In this document: positions 20,680 through 26,878 of the stretch, one piece after another | How positions within the stretch are numbered: position 1 is the stretch's first letter | Layout of the letters: every line of letters starts with the position of its first letter | Virus record (IMG/VR): IMGVR_UViG_3300010883_000349 | Location: 1-26,878 of that record | Length of the DNA: 26,878 nt | Strand: one strand, 5' to 3' | Source of the DNA: a virus | Position numbers and translations under genes: made by a program | The notes under the pieces: model-generated | The model's database searches: none | Told to the model about the DNA's origin: nothing | Seen by the model: the letters and a program-made list of their open reading frames with translations, nothing else

Positions 20680-21605
20680 GAATAATTGTAACAGGAGGTT
20701 TCGGATTTATAGGATCTGAATTTGTAAACACGATTGGTAGAAAAAACCCAACAGCAGAAATAGTCGTAGTTGATAAAATGACGTATGCTGCCAATCCAAA
20801 TAACATTAAAACTAAAGTAACATTAATTCAGAAAGATATTTGCGAAGTAACAGTAGAAGATCTAGGAGAATATGATTTCCTTGTTCACTTCGCAGCTGAG
20901 AGCCATGTTGATAATTCTATTAAAGACGGTAGACCTTTCGTTAGAACAAACGTCGAAGGAACCTTTAATCTTTTAGAATGCGCCAGACAAAACCCTAATC
21001 TTAAGAAGTTTATTCATATTTCTACAGATGAAGTTTACGGAGACATGGACGATATTAGTAAGGACGTATTAGCGGATGAACAATTTCCGTTAGTAGCTTC
21101 TTCTTATTATTCGGCGACTAAGGCATCCTCCGATATGCTAGTCCTTTCAGCCAACCGAACGTTTGACCTTCCATATATTATTACCAGAACATGTAATAAT
21201 TATGGTGCTCATCAACATAAAGAAAAATTTATCCCAACTATAATGAGATCCATTAAGGAAGGAAAGAAAATTCCAGTATATGGCGATGGAAAACAAGTCA
21301 GAGAATGGATGGACGTAACAGACAACACTTTAGTTATTTATAACTTAATGATGTCAGATCAAGTTAATGAAGTATTTAATATTGGTTCAAATGAAAGATA
21401 CACTAATTTAGAAGTTATTGAAATGATAGGAAATATCATGGGAAGAACTCCTGAATTTGAATTTGTAGCAGACCGACTTGGACATGATAGACGATACGCA
21501 CTTAATAGCTCAAAGGTAAATGCTATTTTAGGAGAAATGATTCCCCTATCCTTTGAAGAATTTTTAAAAGAAGAAACAATTAAACTACTAGAAACTCAAT
21601 TATGA
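20676..21605 (+). CDS. rmlB: dTDP-glucose 4,6-dehydratase-like sugar nucleotide dehydratase
   Basis: Extended short-chain dehydrogenase of the RmlB type, which converts dTDP-glucose to the 4-keto-6-deoxy sugar using bound NAD+. The N-terminal Rossmann motif is GGFGFIG (7-13). The catalytic Thr-Asp-Glu is at 117-119 (STDEVYG) and Y145-x3-K149 (SYYSATKAS) is intact. NNYGAHQHKEKFIPT matches the RmlB substrate-loop signature (NNYGPYQFPEKLIP). RPFVRTNVEGT and VREWMDVTDN are also typical. Length is 309 residues, somewhat shorter than bacterial RmlB (about 350). It overlaps its neighbours by four bases on both sides. In the phage it may make a deoxysugar for DNA or virion glycosylation, or alter host surface sugars; none of this is shown here. 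Confidence 0.85.
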   Translation: MRIIVTGGFGFIGSEFVNTIGRKNPTAEIVVVDKMTYAANPNNIKTKVTLIQKDICEVTVEDLGEYDFLVHFAAESHVDNSIKDGRPFVRTNVEGTFNLLECARQNPNLKKFIHISTDEVYGDMDDISKDVLADEQFPLVASSYYSATKASSDMLVLSANRTFDLPYIITRTCNNYGAHQHKEKFIPTIMRSIKEGKKIPVYGDGKQVREWMDVTDNTLVIYNLMMSDQVNEVFNIGSNERYTNLEVIEMIGNIMGRTPEFEFVADRLGHDRRYALNSSKVNAILGEMIPLSFEEFLKEETIKLLETQL

Positions 21606-21817
21606 ATAAGAAATTAATCGAAATGCTAAGAGCAAGCGCCTTAGCTGAAAAATCAAAAGCGCTTTTATCTCTAGATCTTTTAGGAAACAAAGGGACAGGT
21701 ATCGGAGATCACTCAACGGGTGATTTTTATAAGAACGCTGAAGAAGCTCTATCAATGTTAGTTGATGCTGATGATAAATTAGCAGCACTAGACAGGTATT
21801 TTCCAGAAGATTTGTAA
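21602..21817 (+). CDS. Small conserved-looking phage protein of unknown function
   Basis: A 71-residue protein: an N-terminal basic helix (MNKKLIEMLRASALAEKSKA), a central GNKGTGIGDHSTGDFY, then a helical end (DADDKLAALDRYF). The GIGDHST segment is one I associate with small proteins in T4-like marine phages, but no function is known to me. Its ATG overlaps the dehydratase stop by four bases and it is the last gene before a strong terminator. Confidence 0.65.
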   Translation: MNKKLIEMLRASALAEKSKALLSLDLLGNKGTGIGDHSTGDFYKNAEEALSMLVDADDKLAALDRYFPEDL

Positions 21818-21846
21818 AAAATTACACTTTTTTTGAAAATAAACAG

Positions 21847-21875
21847 CCCGAGATTTTTTTATCTCGGGTTTTTTT
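21847..21875 (+). terminator. Rho-independent terminator
   Basis: CCCGAGAT (21847-21854) pairs perfectly with ATCTCGGG (21861-21868) around a T6 loop, followed by seven T. It closes the transcript carrying mgsA to the 71-residue gene. Confidence 0.92.
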
Positions 21876-21911
21876 GTTATATTAGTATAGTAATTAATAA
21901 ACAAGCAATAA

Positions 21912-22853
21912 ATGAAAAGATATTCGAAAGGAATTAAAACCAATGACCACACTTTAACAGATGTATTTTCAGCCTATGAATGTAATAGAGAAACTCAATT
22001 CGTAGAAGCCTTTTTTGGCAAAGAAGAAATGAACACTGTAATCGAAGCATGTGGTTTATCTAACATTGAAGATATAGATAGAAAATTAGAAACTCCGATA
22101 ACAATCGGAATGGCAACTAAAAGAGCCGACCTTACGTTTGAAGACGAAGGACAGATGTATTACTTTGAAGTGATGAGTCAATCTCAAAAAGGTAAATGGG
22201 ACAATGATCACCATGAACAGTTCTATCTTAAATCTAATAGACTTAAACAAGATTACGAACAAGTATATTCCTTTGCTATCGCGTTTAAAGAATTCGATGC
22301 ACCTTATCTTAATGAATTTTCTAAGATGGAAGATTCTTATGCAATTCACTTAAGATTTAATGACCAAGGTTATTTTGCAGATGTATACGGAATAGAAGAA
22401 AAGAAGGAAAAGGTTACAGTTAAACTCGCTTCACTTGAAGAACTTGGTTTAAAATGGATGAAAGTTGCTTCATCTGAAATGGGATTCAAGAATAGAAAAG
22501 ACTTACCACACCGTAGCAGATACCTTTATATTGGAAAGGCATACACCGGTTCCAGATTAGGTATAGAATGGGTTATTAATCAAAAGAACAATGACCTTGG
22601 AATTAAAATATCTGGATATTTAGTTAGAGATCATGGACTTAATAGAATTATAGATGAAACAGGAAAGATCATTGACAGTATAAAATCTAAAGTTCCCGGT
22701 TTTGAATTCGTAAAAGAAAGTTCAGGTGCAAATGATAAAACAATTTCATTTAAATTTGACAACACTGATTTCTCAGAAGAAAATGTAAAGTTATTGAAAG
22801 ATATTACAGTTGCTTTCGCCGAAGAATTAGGAATAGAAAACTTATTAAAATAA
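21912..22853 (+). CDS. Possible PD-(D/E)XK-like / DUF4268-like protein
   Basis: A 313-residue protein with two apparent parts. Residues about 60-110 contain KRADLTFED, a short turn and YYFEVMSQSQ. This has the shape of a PD-(D/E)XK nuclease core, but the usual Lys is Met (E-V-M), so catalysis would be impaired if the assignment is right. The C-terminal ~120 residues (YIGKAYTGSRLGIEWVINQK, then GYLVRDHGLNRIID) resemble the DUF4268 domain that often follows such nuclease cores. It starts a new transcript 36 bases after a terminator, with an A-rich leader. Possible roles are DNA processing or defence against competing DNA; these are inferences. The family assignment rests on pattern memory alone. 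Confidence 0.45.
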   Translation: MKRYSKGIKTNDHTLTDVFSAYECNRETQFVEAFFGKEEMNTVIEACGLSNIEDIDRKLETPITIGMATKRADLTFEDEGQMYYFEVMSQSQKGKWDNDHHEQFYLKSNRLKQDYEQVYSFAIAFKEFDAPYLNEFSKMEDSYAIHLRFNDQGYFADVYGIEEKKEKVTVKLASLEELGLKWMKVASSEMGFKNRKDLPHRSRYLYIGKAYTGSRLGIEWVINQKNNDLGIKISGYLVRDHGLNRIIDETGKIIDSIKSKVPGFEFVKESSGANDKTISFKFDNTDFSEENVKLLKDITVAFAEELGIENLLK

Positions 22854-22864
22854 AACAAAGAAAA

Positions 22865-23053
22865 ATGGAGAATACTAGAAAAAAAGAAGTCATAAAGGAA
22901 TTACAAATATTATTAGAAAATGCATCAGGTGATATTAAATTTGCACAGCCATCTGATGAAACCCAATTCGCATATAATGAAGGTATTGAAGATCTATCAA
23001 TTAAACTAGAAGAAATGATAACCAATAGAATTGAAGAAAATGGCATACTATAA
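22865..23053 (+). CDS. Small helical protein of unknown function
   Basis: A 62-residue charged helical protein (MENTRKKEVIKELQILLEN at the N-terminus; LSIKLEEMITNRIEENG at the C-terminus). No family is recognised. It follows the DUF4268-like gene by 11 bases and overlaps the next gene by 14 bases, so it is part of the same transcript. Confidence 0.55.
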   Translation: MENTRKKEVIKELQILLENASGDIKFAQPSDETQFAYNEGIEDLSIKLEEMITNRIEENGIL

Positions 23054-23249
23054 CGGACCTCGTAGAAAAAAGAAAGTAGATAAGAGCATTGTTAGGAGTA
23101 GAACAACGTCTGATGATTTTGAAAATGCTAAACAACGTGCTCTTGGAAATGAGGAAAAGAAGGTCATGACATCGGGCTTTATTTTTAAAAATGGAATCCC
23201 ACATAAACTAGTAAATGGAATATTAACGCCACTTACTAAATTATCTTAG
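23040..23249 (+). CDS. Small basic protein of unknown function
   Basis: 69 residues from the ATG at 23040; an in-frame TTG at 23031 would add three residues. The N-terminus is strongly basic (MAYYNGPRRKKKVDKSIVRS), and the end is a short beta-like stretch (GFIFKNGIPHKLVNGILTPL). The basic start suggests nucleic acid binding, but this is only composition. It overlaps the preceding gene by 14 bases. An AT-rich 43-base gap with TATAAT (23271-23276) separates it from the next gene. Confidence 0.5.
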   Translation: MAYYNGPRRKKKVDKSIVRSRTTSDDFENAKQRALGNEEKKVMTSGFIFKNGIPHKLVNGILTPLTKLS

Positions 23250-23292
23250 AAACAAAACACATATATAGAGTATAATAACTAAATACATTCTT

Positions 23293-23562
23293 ATGAAAAA
23301 TATTCTCGAAGAAGCAAACGAAATCGTAAACAATAGAAGTGAAGAAGCAGATCGTAATTACGGTCCTTTTTCAGAAGGTATGGACAGGGCCGCCCTCATA
23401 TTTAAAGGTATGACAGGCCATGATGTAAATGGCGCTGATATGTTTAAGGCATTAGTTGCTCTTAAGTTCTCAAGAGAAAGTTACAATCATAAAAGAGATA
23501 ATCTTTTAGATGCAGTAGCATATATTCAAGGTTTAGATAACTACGTAAACGAAAATAAATGA
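23293..23562 (+). CDS. DUF6378-like phage protein
   Basis: An 89-residue protein with the pattern I associate with DUF6378: an ILEEANEIVNNR start, DRNYGPFSEGMDRAA (R-x-x-x-Y-G), then MFKALVALKFSRE and a DNLLDAVAYIQGL helix. The Asp and Glu positions in helical segments recall all-alpha nucleotide pyrophosphohydrolases, but no enzymatic activity is established for the family as far as I know. It overlaps the next gene by four bases. TATAAT 17 bases upstream of the ATG is a possible promoter -10 element, though a matching -35 is not evident. Confidence 0.6.
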   Translation: MKNILEEANEIVNNRSEEADRNYGPFSEGMDRAALIFKGMTGHDVNGADMFKALVALKFSRESYNHKRDNLLDAVAYIQGLDNYVNENK

Positions 23563-23912
23563 AAGTAGAAGTAAGAAGAACAGAATATAGATACATTGCC
23601 GAGGCAGGGCCTATAGTATCACTAGACACTGCCAAATTTCCAAACTTTAAAGGAACTACTGAGGAAGAATTTACTGACTATCTCGCAGAAAACTATTGGG
23701 AAATAGATGGAATGGATGAACTAATAGGTTCCAGTCTAGGAATCAGCGATGACCAAACACATTCCGCATTAGCAGATTTAGTTTATTCTGATTTAGACAT
23801 ATACTCAGACTCATCTAATAAAGGATATGAAGGAGAAATACAATTAGGAGAAAAAGACGAATCTTATAGTAAACACGGAGGATTTAAAATTAAACACGGA
23901 TCACAAATATGA
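23559..23912 (+). CDS. Acidic protein of unknown function
   Basis: A 117-residue acidic protein starting MKVEVRRTEYRYIAEAGPIV, with a helical acidic middle (EEEFTDYLAENYWEIDGMDE) and a Gly/Lys-rich end. No family is recognised. Four-base overlaps on both sides (ATGA type) place it firmly between the DUF6378-like gene and the DNA glucosyltransferase in one transcript. Confidence 0.55.
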   Translation: MKVEVRRTEYRYIAEAGPIVSLDTAKFPNFKGTTEEEFTDYLAENYWEIDGMDELIGSSLGISDDQTHSALADLVYSDLDIYSDSSNKGYEGEIQLGEKDESYSKHGGFKIKHGSQI

Positions 23913-25132
23913 AAATAGCATTAGTATTAGCAAAAGGAGTTGAAGGTTGTGGACTCACAAGACACACAATCGAATTTTATAATTGGCTTATTAAAGAAGG
24001 TCACGATGCCACAATATATGCGGCAGTTGAAAAGAAATGGCCCCGCCATAAAACAACAGATATAGTTTGTACCGAATTTAAGAGAAAAGATATTCCTAAC
24101 ATTGCTAAAGAACTTGAAAAGAGTGATGTTGTATATTATACATCATATCCTCATAAATCAGTAGGTGATGAATTCAATGAAGACTTTATTGCACATTGTA
24201 TTTATGGTTTAGAAAATCCTATTAAAATAGGAAATTGCTTAGATCATAATACTGCAAACTTAGCTAAGAATTACAAGTATTGGGAAATCATGAAATCCAT
24301 GGATGCCATGTTTAATTATTCTGCAAGATCTAATTTTGCAAATAAACTAAGAGAACATGCACCTGATACTCCTTTAATCGAAATGAACCTTAATCCTTAT
24401 GATTACGATGCATGGTCTAATACTGTAGTTCCAGTAGAGGAACAAGAGAGAAGAGCTACATATTTTGGAAGATTCGCTGGATTTAAAGATCCTTTTAGAA
24501 TGTTCGATATTATGGAACTATTAAAAGGTAATAATTTCGTAACAGAATGTAGAGGAGTTGAAAGATCTATTGGTGCCCTTCCAATGTTTTTACAAGAAGA
24601 TAGAAAAACTCTAAGAGAAGATATCTTTGAAGTTCATCCAATTAAAAATCCAGTTACATATCCACAGGTTGAAGATAAAATGTATATGTATGGGCCTTAT
24701 AATTTAGCAGAAGGAATGACGGAACTAGGAAAGTCTATGTTTGGTGCTGAATTCTTTAATCTTCCTGAAAGACTATATGGATCAATGATAGAATATGCAA
24801 TGTGTGAAGTTATTGCAGCGGGAACTATACCGTTATTTGACAAACACTGGGGAACTCACGTTATTCATAGAACCGAAGGAGTCCCGTTCATACAACTTAA
24901 GGATTTTGCAATCTTCGTAGACAAAGAAGATATTGCTGCTTCGATTCCAGAAATTTTAGAATTAGCAAACAATAACGAAAGAAGAGATGAATTTAGAAAA
25001 AACTCTCTAAGATTAGCTAAATTACACAACGCACCAGAAGTTGTTAACAATGATCTATTCGATGCAATAAGCATTGTTAATAAAAGATCAGTAGAAAAAC
25101 CAGTAGAATTAAAAACAGATTCATTGTTTTAA
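23909..25132 (+). CDS. agt: DNA alpha-glucosyltransferase (T4 Agt-like)
   Basis: GT-B fold glucosyltransferase. In T4, Agt moves glucose from UDP-glucose to 5-hydroxymethylcytosine in phage DNA, protecting it from restriction. 407 residues against 400 in T4. The start MKIALVLAKGVEGCGLTRHT aligns with T4 MRICIFMARGLEGCGVTKFS, followed by EFYNWLIKEGHDATIYAA against EQRDWFIKNGHEVTLVYA. YFGRFAGFKDPFRMFDI matches T4 IGRTTTWKGFYQMFDF, and IEYAMCEVIAAGTIPLFDKHWG matches T4 YTHLELGACGTIPVFWKSTG. It lies just upstream of gp56, the enzyme that removes dCTP, so the modification pathway is clustered. The acceptor base and the sugar used here could differ from T4. dCMP hydroxymethylase (gp42) is not in this window. 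Confidence 0.83.
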   Translation: MKIALVLAKGVEGCGLTRHTIEFYNWLIKEGHDATIYAAVEKKWPRHKTTDIVCTEFKRKDIPNIAKELEKSDVVYYTSYPHKSVGDEFNEDFIAHCIYGLENPIKIGNCLDHNTANLAKNYKYWEIMKSMDAMFNYSARSNFANKLREHAPDTPLIEMNLNPYDYDAWSNTVVPVEEQERRATYFGRFAGFKDPFRMFDIMELLKGNNFVTECRGVERSIGALPMFLQEDRKTLREDIFEVHPIKNPVTYPQVEDKMYMYGPYNLAEGMTELGKSMFGAEFFNLPERLYGSMIEYAMCEVIAAGTIPLFDKHWGTHVIHRTEGVPFIQLKDFAIFVDKEDIAASIPEILELANNNERRDEFRKNSLRLAKLHNAPEVVNNDLFDAISIVNKRSVEKPVELKTDSLF

Positions 25133-25169
25133 GTAGAATAATAAATAACATTAAAAAGTAGCGAAAAAT

Positions 25170-25637
25170 ATGGCAAATATTGACAACGAATGTAAAGATC
25201 TAGAAGTTAAAGATTTTTACGACAAATCAACAACACACTTGGCAGATATCATGGAAAACCAAAAGAAGATGCAAGAGCAGACTTATGGTTTTAACTTTAA
25301 TGATATGACAATTAGAGAAATTATGGATTTCTGGCACTGTAATACACACGCAGTTGTAGATGAAATTCATGAAATGACAGATGCCCTAGGTGGCATTAAA
25401 GACGGAAGTGGAAATGCAGTATGGAAATACTGGAAAAAAGACTTTACAAAATACGATACATTAAAGATTTCTGATATGTCCGAAGGCGACAAAAAAGAAT
25501 TGTACATGGAATGGGTAGACATTCTACATTTCTTTATTAATTATGCCGCTTCAATTGGGCTAGACGCTAAAACAGCATACAATTACTACTTCGCAAAAGC
25601 AGAAGAGAATGTTAACCGCCAGAAAAATAATTATTAA
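25170..25637 (+). CDS. 56: dCTPase/dUTPase gp56
   Basis: All-alpha NTP pyrophosphatase that hydrolyses dCTP and dUTP (and the diphosphates in T4), keeping normal cytosine out of phage DNA and feeding dCMP to hydroxymethylation. 155 residues against 171 in T4. Predicted metal-binding residues are Glu65 and Glu68 (VDEIHEMTD) and Glu114 and Asp117 (EWVDILHF). AVWKYWKKDF matches T4 AVWKKWKARY, SDMSEGDKKE matches DEMSPEDQLE, and the end YYFAKAEENVNRQKNNY matches YYLKNAENFARQDRGY. This makes a gp56 assignment better than a generic dimeric dUTPase. The stop shares a base with the ATG of DNA polymerase (TAATG), coupling precursor clean-up to synthesis. Confidence 0.87.
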   Translation: MANIDNECKDLEVKDFYDKSTTHLADIMENQKKMQEQTYGFNFNDMTIREIMDFWHCNTHAVVDEIHEMTDALGGIKDGSGNAVWKYWKKDFTKYDTLKISDMSEGDKKELYMEWVDILHFFINYAASIGLDAKTAYNYYFAKAEENVNRQKNNY

Positions 25638-26878
25638 TGATATTAGATATTGAACAAAGAGATAAAGACGTTATTATCTCATATTACGACACCGAAGGTA
25701 AAGTAGCATTTAAACAATATCCAATTTCACAATACCAAAACTGGTATGTATGCAATGACAATGATAAAGGTAGAAGCCTAGATCATAAAAATTGGGATGG
25801 CAGATCAGTTAAACTAGGAGATGCAAGACGATACAACAAGTTTTCTTTAACATATTTTCTAGATTCATTACCTGCAAAAGACAAAGAACTTATCTTTGCA
25901 TATAACATGCCAAAGACATACTTCGTAGATATTGAAACAGAAATAGTAGATGGATTTCCAAAGGCAGAAGAAGCAAAGAGTAGAATTCTATCTTTTTCTA
26001 TCATTACACCTGAACATAAGGCAATAGTATTAGGATTAGAAGACATGGATTCTAAGAGTATTCAGAAGATTGAAGACGATACTAATAAGTATTTTAAAGA
26101 TTTTGATCAAGACTGGGAATTCAAATACCAGAAGTTTGAGTCTGAATATGACATGGTTTATACATTCCTAATGAAGTTTTTACCTAAGTTTCCAATGATG
26201 ACAGGCTGGAACTTTATTAATTATGATTGGCAGTATATTGTAAATAGGTGTAAAAGATTACAGATTAATATCGCTGAAGTTTCAATGACACAATCTTTAG
26301 ATAGAAATGACAGCAGACCCTTACATATTGGAATTTTAGATTACATGCAATTATATGATAAGTATGATAGAAGTGTAAAGGTAAAAGAATCTAATGCACT
26401 TGATTATGTTTCAGGTCAGGTTCTTAATGTTAATAAGATCAAATTCACGGGCTCCTTACAGGATCTGTATAGAGATGATTTTGTTAAATACATTTACTAT
26501 AATGTGGTCGATTCTGTTTTGGTTTATTATATAGATCAGAAGTTGAAATCCATGGAAGTCCTTTTAACTCTTGCAAATATTACAAAGATGCCTTTATATA
26601 AAGCAGCATCGCCAGTGGCAGTTACAGAGTCCTTGATTGCAAGAAAACTATCAGAAGAAGGTAAACGAATTGGATCTGAAAAGAAAGAAGACAGTGAAAA
26701 GACTACACAGTATGCAGGTGCTTATGTAAAAGAGCCAATTGTAGGATATTATGCTGGTGTAAGTGCATTTGATTTTGCTTCACTATATCCTTCAATCATG
26801 AGACAATTTAATATTTCACCAGAAGCTTTTATTGAAAAAGTAGAAAAGCACGAAGTAGCCGAAAGAAGAAAGGACAAA
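25637..26878 (+). CDS. 43: DNA polymerase gp43, N-terminal part (3' partial)
   Basis: Family B replicative polymerase with 3'-5' exonuclease. The frame is open from the ATG at 25637 to the window edge: 414 codons of about 900 in T4. Exonuclease residues are kept: Asp98 and Glu100 in YFVDIETEIVDGFP (T4 ANCDIEVTGDKFP), TGWNFINYDWQYI (T4 TGWNIEGFDVPYI) and the Asp of YYNVVDS (T4 YNIIDVE). Polymerase motif A, FDFASLYPSI (about 378-387), is present just before the cut. The other polymerase motifs lie outside. The extreme N-terminus is shorter than in T4: the exonuclease Asp is at 98 rather than 112. It follows gp56 with a one-base overlap. Confidence 0.92.
   Translation, partial: MILDIEQRDKDVIISYYDTEGKVAFKQYPISQYQNWYVCNDNDKGRSLDHKNWDGRSVKLGDARRYNKFSLTYFLDSLPAKDKELIFAYNMPKTYFVDIETEIVDGFPKAEEAKSRILSFSIITPEHKAIVLGLEDMDSKSIQKIEDDTNKYFKDFDQDWEFKYQKFESEYDMVYTFLMKFLPKFPMMTGWNFINYDWQYIVNRCKRLQINIAEVSMTQSLDRNDSRPLHIGILDYMQLYDKYDRSVKVKESNALDYVSGQVLNVNKIKFTGSLQDLYRDDFVKYIYYNVVDSVLVYYIDQKLKSMEVLLTLANITKMPLYKAASPVAVTESLIARKLSEEGKRIGSEKKEDSEKTTQYAGAYVKEPIVGYYAGVSAFDFASLYPSIMRQFNISPEAFIEKVEKHEVAERRKDK

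Noticed and set aside
25783-26046. An 87-codon minus-strand open frame near the right edge
   Set aside because: The opposite strand encodes gp43 DNA polymerase exonuclease sequence with conserved catalytic residues.

Overview
This is an AT-rich window (roughly one third G+C by eye) from a T4-like myovirus; every recognisable gene is on the + strand. The T4-type genes are clear: gp32 single-stranded DNA-binding protein, gp61 primase, UvsY, UvsW, DNA alpha-glucosyltransferase, gp56 dCTPase/dUTPase and the start of gp43 DNA polymerase. Most start codons follow A-rich leaders with no Shine-Dalgarno match, which suggests a host with Bacteroidetes-like translation initiation, perhaps a marine flavobacterium. 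That host call is an inference.

Layout. (1) 1-1270: end of a virion gene block, with a C-terminal fragment of a structural protein, a tail-tube-fold protein and a small glycine-zipper protein. (2) 1272-6544: replication and recombination genes, namely a RuvC-like resolvase, a small unknown, gp32, gp61, a small unknown, UvsY and UvsW, tightly packed with several overlaps. (3) 6577-19455: about 13 kb of large, mostly unrecognised proteins that share two features. Most carry a short F-x-x-[FY]-[IVL]-x-E segment, usually at the N-terminus, like the capsid-targeting sequence of T4 internal proteins. Most also carry internal copies of a linker ending in [ILV]-x-E before A/G/S, which matches the cleavage rule of the T4 gp21 prohead protease. 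I read this as a cluster of modular polyproteins packed in the capsid and cut into small domains during maturation. Two members carry ligase-type nucleotidyltransferase domains. One of these is fused to an NMN-adenylyltransferase-like domain with a predicted cut site between the two. (4) 19524-21817: metabolic genes, namely methylglyoxal synthase, a cytidylyltransferase-like protein and a dTDP-glucose 4,6-dehydratase, plus small unknowns. (5) 21912-26878: a possible PD-(D/E)XK/DUF4268-like protein, small unknowns, a DUF6378-like protein, the DNA alpha-glucosyltransferase, gp56, and the first 414 codons of gp43 running off the window.

How it fits together. gp56 removes dCTP and alpha-glucosyltransferase glucosylates hydroxymethylcytosine, so the phage probably has modified, glucosylated DNA copied by gp43 and primed by gp61. 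UvsW, UvsY, gp32 and the resolvase support recombination-dependent replication. The region 3 cluster would supply proteins injected with the DNA to act on the host at the start of infection.

Three hairpins (8808-8840, 19483-19512, 21847-21875) mark likely transcript ends. No tRNA, rRNA, CRISPR array, insertion sequence or minus-strand gene could be supported. No gene-free stretch exceeds 300 bases.
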